From: Neelides folsomi
Lineage: Eukaryota > Arthropoda > Collembola > Neelipleona > Neelidae
Assembly (NCBI GenBank): GCA_034687125.1
Contig: JAQGBZ010000014.1
Location: 186,001-250,000 of the forward strand
DNA length: 64,000 nt
Reading direction: 5' to 3'
Made by a program: the position numbers and the translations under genes. Shown here one piece after another: positions 11,830 through 24,697 of this stretch. Each line of letters opens with the position of its first letter. Position 1 is the stretch's first letter. The notes under the pieces are model-generated. The model saw only the letters and a program-made list of their open reading frames with translations. It was not told the origin of the DNA and ran no database searches.

Positions 11830-12594
11830 AAATCGTGTGAAGATATGAACGTATCCAATTGAACCTACCTGCCTATTAATCTGAGAAATTAAAACGAAAT
11901 CGTCTTTTCTTAACGAACTAACCAACTGGAACTACAAGCATGCATTTGGTGTTGTAACTTTTGTATCTCAACTTATTTTACTATTTAGAAATTGTAATTT
12001 TGTTTTTATTGTTTTTAACTTTTCATTTTTATTATAAATTAATCTAAAAGATTGATTTATGTAATATAATGTAATCGGAGTTCGGTGCCTTTAAAGAACA
12101 AACTATTATATTTATATAAATACTAAATACTTATGTTGTATTATTATAATATTTGTACTATTTTAATTGTCTGTATTTCAATGTCCCTTGCACTATACAT
12201 GTAAAGTATATCGATGTAGTAATATGACTCGTCAATATTTGGTTGTTTTAAACTAGTAGATCATGTAATCTCTCTAATATTTTAGTTCATTTGTTTGTCA
12301 TCATTTTAATATCTTTAATCCTTTTATATTAAATATTTATTCTAAATATGCAAAGTATAGTTGTGACTTATAATATAAGCCACCATCAATGACCATGAGT
12401 ATAATGCCTGACTCAATATTTTAATGTAAATTTATGCAATTTTATCCAATCAAAAGAAATACCCAGTTCGAATATCCCAATTGCAATTTAATTTTTTACC
12501 CAAAAATAATGTAATTTTAACTTTTACTAATGATGAATTTTAAAATAAACTTTAATGACCGTGTGCGTAATTATATTTACAAGTGCTAGACTAG
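11830..12594. other. AT-rich intergenic DNA
   Basis: 3'UTR and flank of the two-TM gene. No coding or RNA feature seen. Confidence 0.6.
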
Positions 12595-12897
12595 ACGTGT
12601 TGTGAACAAGAGGAAATAAAGAATTTGACCCTCATTAGCTTGGACCATTATAAGAAGTTTTTGCGGAGGAAAGATCCCGGGGAAGTGAAGAATGGAATTC
12701 CTGGGAGAGCCCCTTTGGCCGAACCTGAAGACTTTCCCTCTCGAGCTTCCTCCTTCTCTAGCCTTTACTTTCGTGGGAACGAGGACGACTCGGCCGAAGA
12801 ATCCGAGCTTAATTCTGACTTTGAAGTTGAGATCCCTGACTACCCTTCCCCTTCGAGCTACTTTCAAATGAGCGAAATAAAAAGAACACAGTATTGA
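12595..12897 (+). other. Open reading frame of unclear status (acidic, Ser-rich)
   Basis: The frame is open from 12595 to a TGA ending at 12897 (about 100 codons) in a locally GC-rich patch. It has no in-frame ATG at its head. The translation has a basic start (HYKKFLRRKDPGE) and an acidic Ser-rich end (EDDSAEESELNSDFEVEIPD). The opposite strand is also open. It could be the last exon of an unrecognised plus-strand gene, but I see no strong acceptor. It ends 117 bp from the convergent actin stop. Confidence 0.25.
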
Positions 12898-13013
12898 CAC
12901 AACGGATCCACACTCATTTTATTATTATATGTTTTAATATATTGGTAAGTAAATGGAATAAATAGGGAATGATGAGAGAGTAGAAAGGTTGGAATGGATC
13001 TCGGGCTCGCCGT

Positions 13014-14663
<1,650 letters not shown>

Positions 14664-14864
14664 TCAGAGACCTAGGACGCCCAAGGAAGGCAATGGAGGG
14701 GCAGTTGGTTGGGAAGGGCGTTGTACGCCAACTGTCAAATCCTTCTCCGCCGGGTAAAACCGTGCCAAACCACCTGGAACGAGGCGAACATGGGGAGGGA
14801 ACAACGAGGAATGCGAATATAACAATGTGAAGTTAATTGAAGTTAAGTTTAACTGATTTCTTAC

Positions 14865-15000
14865 GAGATTCAGCGGTGAGGAGTGGGTGAGCGTTCGTGA
14901 GGATGGCCGGCGAGTAAGTGAAGTCTGCCGGTGGGGGAAGCCTCTACCTTCCTCAAGAGAATCTCCTCCTCCTACCACAGCACAAATGTCCTTATATGGG
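14865..15000 (-). promoter_or_regulatory. Actin promoter with CArG box and non-coding first exon
   Basis: CCTTATATGG at 14990-14999 is a perfect CC(A/T)6GG CArG box, the serum-response-factor site typical of actin promoters. Its complement CCATATAAGG also resembles a TATA element. A non-coding exon would run from roughly 14960 down to the GTAAGA donor at 14864. The transcription start is inferred. Confidence 0.55.
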
Positions 15001-18000
15001 CATAAACAAGATTCCGGCCTCCCCATTGGCCAAAACCCAGGCCCGTATTTGGAGATGGGGAATTAAACGGCCGATACACGTTAATTTCTCAACTAAGACC
15101 GATGCTGCGACCAACGTCGGAATACCAGAAGAAGCCACTCTCATTTTCAACGGCCCTCATTAGGCCTTCATATTTGACCATTTTGACCAACATTTCCTTA
15201 TAAATCCTCTTTTCCTCCTCGTCCGGACTTTGAGGTGGCGAGGAGGAAGAATCGGACAACATTACTATTTAAGCTCATAGATGAATGAATGGACCATATT
15301 TGTATGTTTTATTTCCCTTCTGGGAGCTTAAGAATTTCGGGATGGTAAAGTGGTAATGCAGGGGTTTAGAAGGTGCATTAAAGCTAATACTATACTTGGG
15401 CCATGCAGCAAAGTTTCCCGACCGTCCCGAGACAAAGAACGAGATGGTCGTTGGTGCCGAGGGGGGGGAGGGAGAATGGCAACGGCCGAAACAGCCGAAC
15501 AACGGGAGCTGAATGGGGCATCAGAGATCTCTGCTTTACTAGACATTACATTAGGTGTAGGAGTTTGAGCAAAGGATCTTTCTTCGTATCTCACTCGGAG
15601 TAAAACTCACTGCAGTCTGCAGAGTCCCCGCTTATACGGATGCACTTCTCTTATGTAATTCATAGGACTGGGAGTATAGCTTAGACTTTCATGGTGTCAT
15701 TCCTCCTTTCTTCGATTTTTCACTCCCGCACTTAAACAATGGGCCTGAAAGAACTGAAGAGGCAGATGGGTTAACCCAAGCCCTCCCAACCTCACTCTTG
15801 CATAAACTGGAGACTTTTTGTGTCCTTTTTGCTGTTGACCGTTGAACGGCTTTCCAAGAATAGGAACAAACCCGCTGAATTTCATTTTAAAAGAATTTTA
15901 AACGAATAAAATAAAGAACCATCCAGTGAAATTATTCATAAAATAAAATAAATAAATATTATATCAAGATTCAATCATAATAAAAATCATAATATTTATA
16001 TTTTATTTTTCATACTCGAGATTTAATATAGAAAAGTTAATGATTAACACAATTATGATTGTTTAAGATTGTTTGGTTGTAATGTTTACGTTGATAGAGT
16101 CATTTGATCACTCATGAATTTATGCCTCATTCATTTATTGTTTTTGTGCGTAATGCGTCATTTACTATTAAAGGCAATTAGTCACAAAAATGTTGATAAC
16201 ATAATACTTTCATTTAAATTCATTATGACGCGTAAAATAATGCTAAATATTCAAAGTTTTCTAATTAATAAATATTGAGGTATGTATGATTGTATCATAG
16301 AATGGTTGAACGCCATTGCTCATTATTATTATCGTTATAATATTGCTTAAATATTAGAAATCATTATATGTATTTGATGTATAGCAATATTAGAATATGA
16401 AACTCCTTTTAAATATACAAATCATAATTGTCTATCTTTCATTGACTTCTTCGACCTCGTGTCCCAAAACTGTTCAATGAAAGGCCGATATTGGAACTTT
16501 ATGTAAGGGCATTGGCATTCAATCGAATCCAAATATGAATTCTTCTCTGATAAAATATTAACAAATTATGAATAGACCAACTTTGTACGGTATCACAACA
16601 CCGACCCCTTTATGTATGTGTGCAACGTGTTACAAGGGAAGAGAAAGAAGCAAAATGCAAGACCAAATATGGACACAATATTCTATTGATTCCTCCATAT
16701 TAAGAAGACGCGACGGAAAGTTATATAACCTCGGATTGAAATTGTCAGTTAGTTCTGAATGCAATTTATTCGTTTTGTTGACTTTCGCAAATCCTTGTTA
16801 ACTTATTAAGCACTCAAGACAAGCTAAAAATATACAGCAAAGGTATGTATTCTCCACAGGACCAACGGAATACGTAATCCAAAGATGTAAATGGAAATGT
16901 GCAAAATTTATTGATCCATTCAACTCACCACATTGTTCTCCCAATCTCCTCATTGGCTCAAAATACATTATGGAGATGATCAAGATGTAATTGATTATCC
17001 GGTGGAATATTTATAGGAACCGAAGGATATTTTATCAAGGATGTTGAGTTAATTACGATATGGTATTGGGATTATACTCAACTCTCAGTCAGCATAAAAT
17101 TTTATATGTAGGATAATTTAATTTCTTTAGCAATCGACTTTGACTTACTTTATTAACGTTTAATATGTTATAGCTCTAATAAGAAAAACATGATCATCAG
17201 ATGCTCATGGCATATTTTCCTGTTTGAATTTATATTGCTCATTATTGTGTTATAATTAATCAATTGTCAATTTACTATGATGGATTAATTCTTAATTCAT
17301 TTTTGCATTTCATTTTTTGTTGTACTTTTACTATCGAATCGCAGAACTCGAAGAGAGGTGGAAATTAGTGATATGAACTGCTTAACTCCTTCTCATCTCA
17401 ATTAATACGACGGCAAAGTAGATTGATAAAACTAGTTTCTACTGGGTCGGGGAGGACATATCAAAATCATATCTTGCAAATACACACGTTGGTATAAGAC
17501 TTTGCATGACTGTCCCTTTTCTCACGTTCAGTTTTTCTCATCCAAAATTCTCATGTCAAAAAGTCACAACAAGAGAACTCATAGTTAATGGGGATGTATT
17601 TCATTTTTTATGATACGAATGAATGTCTCATTACTTACTTGCTATGCATTTATGCATGCTTTCCTTTGACTTTACTCATGTTTCCTTTATTTCCATTACG
17701 ACCATTGTTTCAGAAACATCAGTTTCAAATTGCATATTACTAATGTGCATCATTCTAAAGTAATACTACTTATGACTCAAATGTATACGTCTTTTGTTTA
17801 TTAACATCAATGGCACGCATTGAGATAAAATATAATTAACTTATTTAACAATAACACAATAAGAAGAATTAAAATATATTTCGTATAATTGATTTCTTTC
17901 AATTTTCAAAAAAATAAGCGGACATTTTGTTAAAGATGTTGAGTTGAATAAAAATATTATGTCAAAATAAGTTTTCAGAAGATTGTCTGACAAATTCGCA

Positions 18001-18989
18001 ATTAATGAAGATGATTCAATTCATTCAATACATACATGTATTTTATTAAATTTTTAGTATAGAGAAATAAAACGATATCCTATCTCGACAGCCTCGATGT
18101 CATTCTTTAAAATATTTGTTCATTTTATAGAAAGGCGAAACTTTCTGATAAGATAAAATGAGAATTCTTTGTCACTGAAAAGTTAAAATTTTCCATTTCC
18201 TCATTCCATACGCCATACAGTTACCTTTATTAATAAGTAGAAGGAGAGTATAAGAAGAGCAATAACATTTTATGATGGACGTGATCAAAATAAGAGGCTA
18301 TTTGGTCTCCTCAAATACAAGGAGTAAAAGCTGTGTAAAATGTAAATGAAGATAAATTGAGAAAACGGAAGCTTTTAGATTTAAATTCCTTCGGACGGGG
18401 AAAGCCCGGATCTTCCTTCCGCTATTGCATCCTCTTTGGAATTGATGGATACTAAAATTGAAAATTCCTTTTACCGGGATTATCTTTTTTACGCATCATC
18501 CGCGATCCGCCCATCCCTTCCCTTCAAATGAATTTCCTTCAAATGAATTTCTGTATAGTTCAAGCTATTTACTACAAACTTTAGATCACGGCTACGTTTC
18601 AGCAATTATTAATTGCATTAAATAAGCGATTATATATTCCATATACCAAAGTTGAATAATATTTAAGTTTAGATTAAAAACAAAGTAGGTATTCAAATTA
18701 CTTGTAAAGTATTAATTTTCTAACATCAAAGAGTGAGATTTTAAGTTTGTCCTAAGACGAGTTCATGATAACACATTCAAAGAAAGTACTCTAACTGTAA
18801 CTACTACATATCATACAGTATAAGAGTAAGTAAAATACTAACTATTAGAAGGAAATAGTATAAGTGTATTTACTCCTAACTAAAGTACAAGTAATGTATA
18901 GTAAATAAAATAAGGAATATGTATGTACGTATTCTATCTGTTAGAATAAAGTCAGTAGTATGGTAATGGAACTATAGGGAATCGTTTGA

Positions 18990-19205
18990 TTATTGAGGAA
19001 TGTGACTTTTCGTGTTTAAATCCGAAGGGGAGTTGAGGAAGGGAGACGAGGAGTCATCCACAAGATGAGGGTGATTGAGCAGGTCAGCCGTTTTTGGAAG
19101 TTCGGACCCAACCCCTAAGAATCTCATCAACCACTCCATCACATTCTTCTCCGGATCAACTCCGACGTGAAATTGCACACACGGTCTGGTATACCTTTAT
19201 ACGGC
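18990..19205 (-). other. Candidate 3'-terminal coding exon (minus strand)
   Basis: Open frame of about 68 codons ending in TAA at 18990. The translation has a plausible composition (QFHVGVDPEKNVMEWLMRFL, later LPKTADLLNHPHLVDDSS). No ATG start is convincing, so it would need an upstream exon. I do not recognise it. Confidence 0.25.
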
Positions 19206-20016
19206 GATCCCTAAACCAATTTGTATTGTGTACCATAGATGAAGAATCATTTGCCCTCCCTTGCACACGCGAAGGGGAATAGAAACTAATTCTGATCTAT
19301 AGTTCTGTTCATTCTCTTTGTTCATATTTCAGCGAGGGTGTGGAAGCAAATAAAATGATCCGATTAAAGTGGATGTGTTGAGAGCGACCTACTCTTTTCA
19401 TTCAACCGGCCTCTTTGTTTTATTCTTAAATGAACCTTGATTAAAGGAGAAATTGCAAAGAAGAACTCAACGGCTCCTTTTACTCAACCTGAAACTCATT
19501 TTCTCATCCAATTCATTACTAGACTCACATGAGGGTTTCACCCCTTGAGCCACACTCGTCATTTTCAACGTTGCAAATTGCAGAACCACAACAGCTCTCA
19601 TCTAATTTATGATCCGAATCTTTAACTCGAAACCCAAACTCTCCTCTTAACCTCCCCAATGTCTTTATTTCTCTTTCGTGTTGGAATGGGAAAATTTGCG
19701 TTTGAAACTTGTTATGAACCTGCGCTTCACCCATTTACGAACAAATCAAATTTCACCTACAAAACCTCATACAATTATTCCCTTCCTTGGTAAACACCAG
19801 ACAGCACTTCAATTATATTTATATAAAGTCTGTGAGAATGTGGAATGAATATAAAACCCAGCTATGTAGAGTCAAATAAGAATTTTTTGTATAAAATATT
19901 GCGGATGACTAATAAGGATTAGCATGGAGCTGTGGAGGGACATGAAATGCAAACGGGCAGTTTGCATTCGGAGCGACAATTAGAGCTCGGTCATCTACCT
20001 CCTCATCGTCACTCAC

Positions 20017-20092
20017 CAGCTCCCGTGTCTTCCTTCATCCTGGATTCCTGCAGAAGCCACACTCGAGTTTCAGGAGCCAAAGGAACACCAAC
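20017..20092 (-). other. Candidate internal coding exon (minus strand)
   Basis: A pyrimidine-rich acceptor (TCTCTCCTAAG) and a GTGAGT donor bracket 76 bp that is open as VGVPLAPETRVWLLQESR followed by MKEDTGA. No family recognised. Confidence 0.3.
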
Positions 20093-21581
20093 CTTAGGAG
20101 AGACTCAGCCCAACATACTTCAGACCTTCACTGAATAAATGTAGAAGGAGCATATTATTGTTGTAAACCAACACATAACTTGCAGCTATTCAAGAACACT
20201 TCCACTCGGTGGCCCTAGGTGCAGCCGTGTATAAAAATTAACGGAAGTTCATGGCATAGAAAGGTACAAGGAATAGAACATCAGAAATAGTCCACAATAT
20301 ATTTAAATGCATTATTAGAATGAGAATGTTTTATTAAACACACTTTTATGTATGTCTACATTTCTGAATCTCTGAATGCTCGAACACAAGATGAGAAACT
20401 TCTTGGTCCTACTTACCATTAAATGGAAAATTCTCTCCACCATGTTATATTTAATCTCAAGTTCTATATTTGTGAATGGGTGGTGGTTGCATTCTGCATC
20501 TGCATCCTGATCATTATCCTCCTTCCTCCTTATCATCATCATCAATCTCTTCACCATTCAGATTCATGGTACATGGTTGCTAATCGGCCAACACTACAAA
20601 AGTAACGCTAGAAAATTGACTTTTTGCCGCAAAATGTGACCATCTGAGGTATAGCAGCTACTCATGTTCATAAATATCGACTATGATTTACTGTAATCGC
20701 TAATTTATTAAAAACCCGGCCAAGACATTTTGCAATCTGTTTAAATTAAGCAGATGATGTCAAAAAGTTTTTAAGTTCTATTGACAAAAATATAAAAATT
20801 TGTAATAAAAATTTTGTGGATAATGTGTGTTTACTATGTTCATAGTTAATGTTTATCATAAAATGTATTCCTTATTCCTTTTGTATAGTAAAAAAAGTAA
20901 AGTACAAATATAATTATAAAGATTGTCTCATTTTAGTTGAGTCATTTTGCTAATTCGCAAAAAAGTTGAATGATAAATGTGTTAAAAACAAAATTATACT
21001 TAGGGTTAGTTTAATTTAACCTTCTTCTCTGTTGACAGAAGACCCCTCGTAAAAACATGAACTCATAAAGGATCTTTAAAGGAAACATGAGTCAGAAACC
21101 CATTGACTTCAACGTCCTTCGAATGACTCACCCCACTCACTCAATCGGATATAGTGAAACCTAAGCTTAGGAATTAATGATATTTATTATATACGTAATA
21201 TGAATCATTTATTCTAATGGAATGAGCCAACACACCATGCATAGATTCGCAAAAAAGATTATTGAAAATTTGACGATTTAATTACCCTCGGAAATGAAAT
21301 CCTTTTACCTGCAATAATTCCAAATCAAATTCCAACATAGTCAGCTATTACATAACATTGGCAAAATGGTAAAAAATGACAAAATTAACTAACATTTTTA
21401 TTATTGATCTAGCATAAAATATTATAGTAAAAAAATATTTAAGCAAATAAAATCTTTTATTTTTGAAAAAGGAAAGTTACAAAAAATAGTAGTAAATAAA
21501 TTAAATAAATGAATGGCAAAATTTAAAATTTTGAATTTTTAAGTAGTTAATCAAATCCTGTGAGAATTTTTGTTAATGAAA

Positions 21582-21776
21582 CTAATGAATGAAGTTGACG
21601 GTCGGTGTATGATCTGAAAGAGATGTGAGGATCGGTATTAAATGAACGGTCCCACCTGCCTCTGGACTGGGTGGAAGGGGAGTTGAATTCTTTGTGACCG
21701 CAGACAGACCTCTGCTAATAGCCCGAACAATGAACAGGTATTCGAGGAAGGTATCTCTTCCCCTGGAGCCAAATGT
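21582..21776 (-). other. Candidate exon with fibronectin-III-like strand (minus strand)
   Basis: After a possible acceptor (CATATAG) a frame is open for 64 codons to TAG. It reads FLEYLFIVRAISRGLSAVTK near the start, which resembles the F/G strands of FN3 domains (YxFxVRAxxxxGxS), as in Robo-type receptors. A Pro-rich segment follows. An internal GTGGGA could be the real donor. Other frames here are open too, so the call is weak. Confidence 0.3.
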
Positions 21777-22046
21777 CTATATGCTTCACCTGAGTTTTCC
21801 TAATCCTAATACATGGAGATGCTTCATCCCTCCCTGGCCTGCCTGGTTGGATTCTTTGTAACATCTAACGAAGCTTGTTGTTGATGAAGGTGCGTTGGAG
21901 TGAATTCTTTTTCCCCCACCTCCACCTCGTGTTGAAATGCACCACTCGCTACAAATGTGAGTTCAAATGTGAATTCTCCGTCCTCTTTCTATTTATTGTC
22001 AATTTTGACCATTTTGGCCCGTCCCCTCCATGTCCCCCTCCTCAGG

Positions 22047-22118
22047 ATGGACGACGGGAGTCCTCATGGGGAAATCCTTCCCGCCCCAACCACAACAATC
22101 AACGAGATTTCAATCAAG
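22047..22118 (+). other. Candidate 72-bp exon (plus strand)
   Basis: A very pyrimidine-rich acceptor (CCTCCATGTCCCCCTCCTCAG) and a GTAATT donor frame a 72-bp piece. One frame starts with an ATG one base in (MDDGSPHGEILPAP). All three frames are open, so coding status and frame are undecided. It could be an upstream Axin exon or unrelated. Confidence 0.25.
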
Positions 22119-24349
22119 GTAATTGACCAACTCGGACATTTACTCAACATTCACATTTGTTTATATTTCTCCGAGATATAAACCATGGCTGGGATGTGAG
22201 GAGTTCAAAATGTCAAATTCTTTTTTTTCATTCTTTCCCCTAAATTCCGCAAAGGTTCCAGATTCTCATTAATAGTGTAATGGACCAGAGTGAATGGGTG
22301 ATTTTTAGGGAAAGCCTGATAAACGTGGTCAGGTTGATAATTTTTCAACATTTACAGTGTGGTACTGAAAGCATTAACTTTTAATTATTATTAACTTTTT
22401 TATAGTGGTAAAAAGACTAAGCCCAATACATAAAAACTTTTCACATGAAATTGATTTTTTTGGTAATCCACTGTGGGCTTCTTTGAATAGTTAAAAATAA
22501 TGATTGCAATTTAATCAGAAATACTACAATCACTGTTTTTCCAATGATCCTCTTTTACAACGGCTTTGATTTAGTAATTTACATTTCACGTTAAATTTTT
22601 TCAGATTGTTTGTTTATATTCAGCAATTTTACTATTTAGGCCATGATTATTATAACAAATATTATATCGTTTTTATACATTATCTACATACTTCATTCTT
22701 TAGTTTTCATTTTAATACCAACTTTCAATTTTTTGAATTTACCTCTATAGGTTTTAATCGTTTTATGTGTTTTATTTCAGAAATCTTGACTATTAATTAG
22801 CCTGTAAAGACAAAGTTTGTTATTCAATGAATTAATAAACTATATAGAAATTGTTAAGAATTAACTAAAATAAAGTTTTTTGATATTTGTCGAATTTCGA
22901 ATAATTTATATTTAAATGTAATGTATAACTAATCAAAAAGGATTAATCACTAATTTATTTTGCATACATTCGTAGTGTATTTTGGATTAATATGCGTTAA
23001 AATAAATATTATTATTTATAATATTTTGCATGAGTGTGGGTTTTATAATGGTTTCGCCATGAACTTGCGGCAGCGACATTCCTCTTCCTCATATTCCAAT
23101 TAAAACATTAGGTAATCCTATTTACCTACCGCTATGAATAATGAATATCATCTTTTCTCTACGGTTTCCTTTTTAAGAAAATGAAAACGCGAATACACAT
23201 GAAAGTCTTCGGCTCAAAGCATTAAAATGTCACTGAAAGATCAAAGGAACGGTTTTCGCTTACCTTTGTTGTGTTCGAACTTTGAACAAAGACACAACTA
23301 TATAGATTTTTATATAGCCTTGATAAAGTGTTTGAATTTGAAAGTATAGTTGAAACATATTATACAGAGACGGATATTAATGTGGTTGGCAAAATTAGCA
23401 ATATAGCACTCTTGATTTTAACTTGTGTATTGAAATGTAACATAAACTAATTATGTTGTATGCAGAAATACATTATTAGACAGATCTGAAATTATGTCTT
23501 CAGAATTTTGTACTTTAGGGAAACTAATTTAAAATCTTGTTAGAACTCATGAATTTAAAAGGGATATTTATATTTAACTAATTTAACAGTAATGTTTTAA
23601 TGTTCGTAACCAACTTTGATAATTATATATAGAGTTTTTGTATTTAGTTAGGAAGGATTTTTTCCCTTTCTTCAAATTAAGAATAGAAGGAAATTAATGT
23701 TTAGGATGGTTTCTCATCAAATGTTTGTGTAAATCTTTTGAATCTTTAATCTTTTAGATCTTTGCTTCATTTGTGAAAATATTTTTTGATTTAAAGAGTC
23801 GTTTGTTTATAAGAATTAATCAAATTCCAGTACACACCAATTTTTATTGGAGGAACATATTTCAACTAACCATTTGTTATTTAATAAGACATTAATAATA
23901 ATAGAGTTAATTAACATTAACTCTTTATAAAAACCAAAAATTTCCTACCTTTTTTCCATTTTAAATGGTCTTCATTTCATTTCCCTTTTAGGTTACATAA
24001 CTTTAACGACTTCTGTGTTTAACATTAATAGATTTTCTAAAACTAGCTCTCGCAATTATATCAATTCTCACAAAGAGTTAAGGGGCAGGCGAATTAACAT
24101 TTGCCATTTTGCATAAAGTTGACAGAACACCTCATTAAAGGGCTGTCTTGAATCTTAACATTGATGATTGCCGATTGCATAAATTGAATGAAACACTTAA
24201 ACAAGAATATTGCAATATTTTTAATAAATTGATCAATTTTCTCACTTTTTTAAGCTTTTACATTAATAATTAAGAGAAAACATTTCTTAACTTGTTAACT
24301 TCCACGCTATAAAATGCAATTTTTATAAAGAAATTAAGAATTTACTTAC

Positions 24350-24479
24350 CATTGAATGATTGATTATATTGGGAGTGATGAACTTGATGCGAGAGTATTG
24401 ACTTTTGAGCTTGACTCCTGGACAAAGGGCCAGATTTGCGGAATTGGCGTATGCGAGCTGTTGGCGTCTCTGACGCCAT
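24350..24479 (-). CDS. Probable first coding exon of an unidentified gene divergent from Axin
   Basis: An ATG in good context (AACATGG) opens 43 codons, beginning MASETPTARIRQFRKSG, up to a perfect GTAAGT donor at 24349. The peptide is basic, with Ser, Gln and His, and has no signal sequence. It lies 218 bp from the Axin start in head-to-head orientation, a common layout for real gene pairs. Downstream exons would lie to the left (possibly the candidate pieces at 23.3, 21.7, 20.0 and 19.0 kb), but I could not join them reliably. Confidence 0.4.
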
Positions 24480-24697
24480 GTTTGCCCCAACCTCGGAGTA
24501 ACACAAGGAACGGATGTTCGGGATTCTTCGTTTTTTACCAATAATATCTCACGGTTGGTTTGATTCCTTTCAGTAATTGACGTACCTTTGATTGATCGGA
24601 GCTGGCATTTGATTGACAGCCCCTCCTCATCCTCTGCATCTCCTCATTCTGTTCATTGAGGAAGGTCCCTTCGAAGGATGAACCTCAATAGATTGAG
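24480..24697. promoter_or_regulatory. Region upstream of Axin, possibly a bidirectional promoter
   Basis: 218 bp between the Axin ATG and the candidate minus-strand ATG. No TATA box is evident. Confidence 0.4.

Larger units (their letters stand above)
15027..24349. other. Nine-kb gene-poor region with scattered exon-like pieces
   Basis: Mostly AT-rich non-coding DNA. GC-richer patches occur near 15300-15900, 18370-18560, 18990-19300, 19400-19740, 19930-20120 and 21600-22120. Some are open in several frames and have plausible splice sites, chiefly on the minus strand. They may be exons of a long-intron gene or regulatory islands. Those with the best evidence are listed separately. A 15-bp unit is tandemly duplicated at 18521-18550. 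Confidence 0.5.

Noticed and set aside
14664-15026. 120-codon minus-strand ORF upstream of actin
   Set aside because: Spans the actin 5'UTR intron and leader; low complexity and not protein-like.
15340-15370. tRNA-like GGTAAAGTGGTAATGC stretch
   Set aside because: No matching acceptor stem, anticodon arm or T-loop (GTTCGA) in place.
15328-15594. 88-codon minus-strand ORF rich in Ser and Pro
   Set aside because: No ATG start and no convincing acceptor; both strands are open in a GC-rich patch.
19525-19734. 69-codon minus-strand ORF
   Set aside because: No splice support and no recognisable motif.
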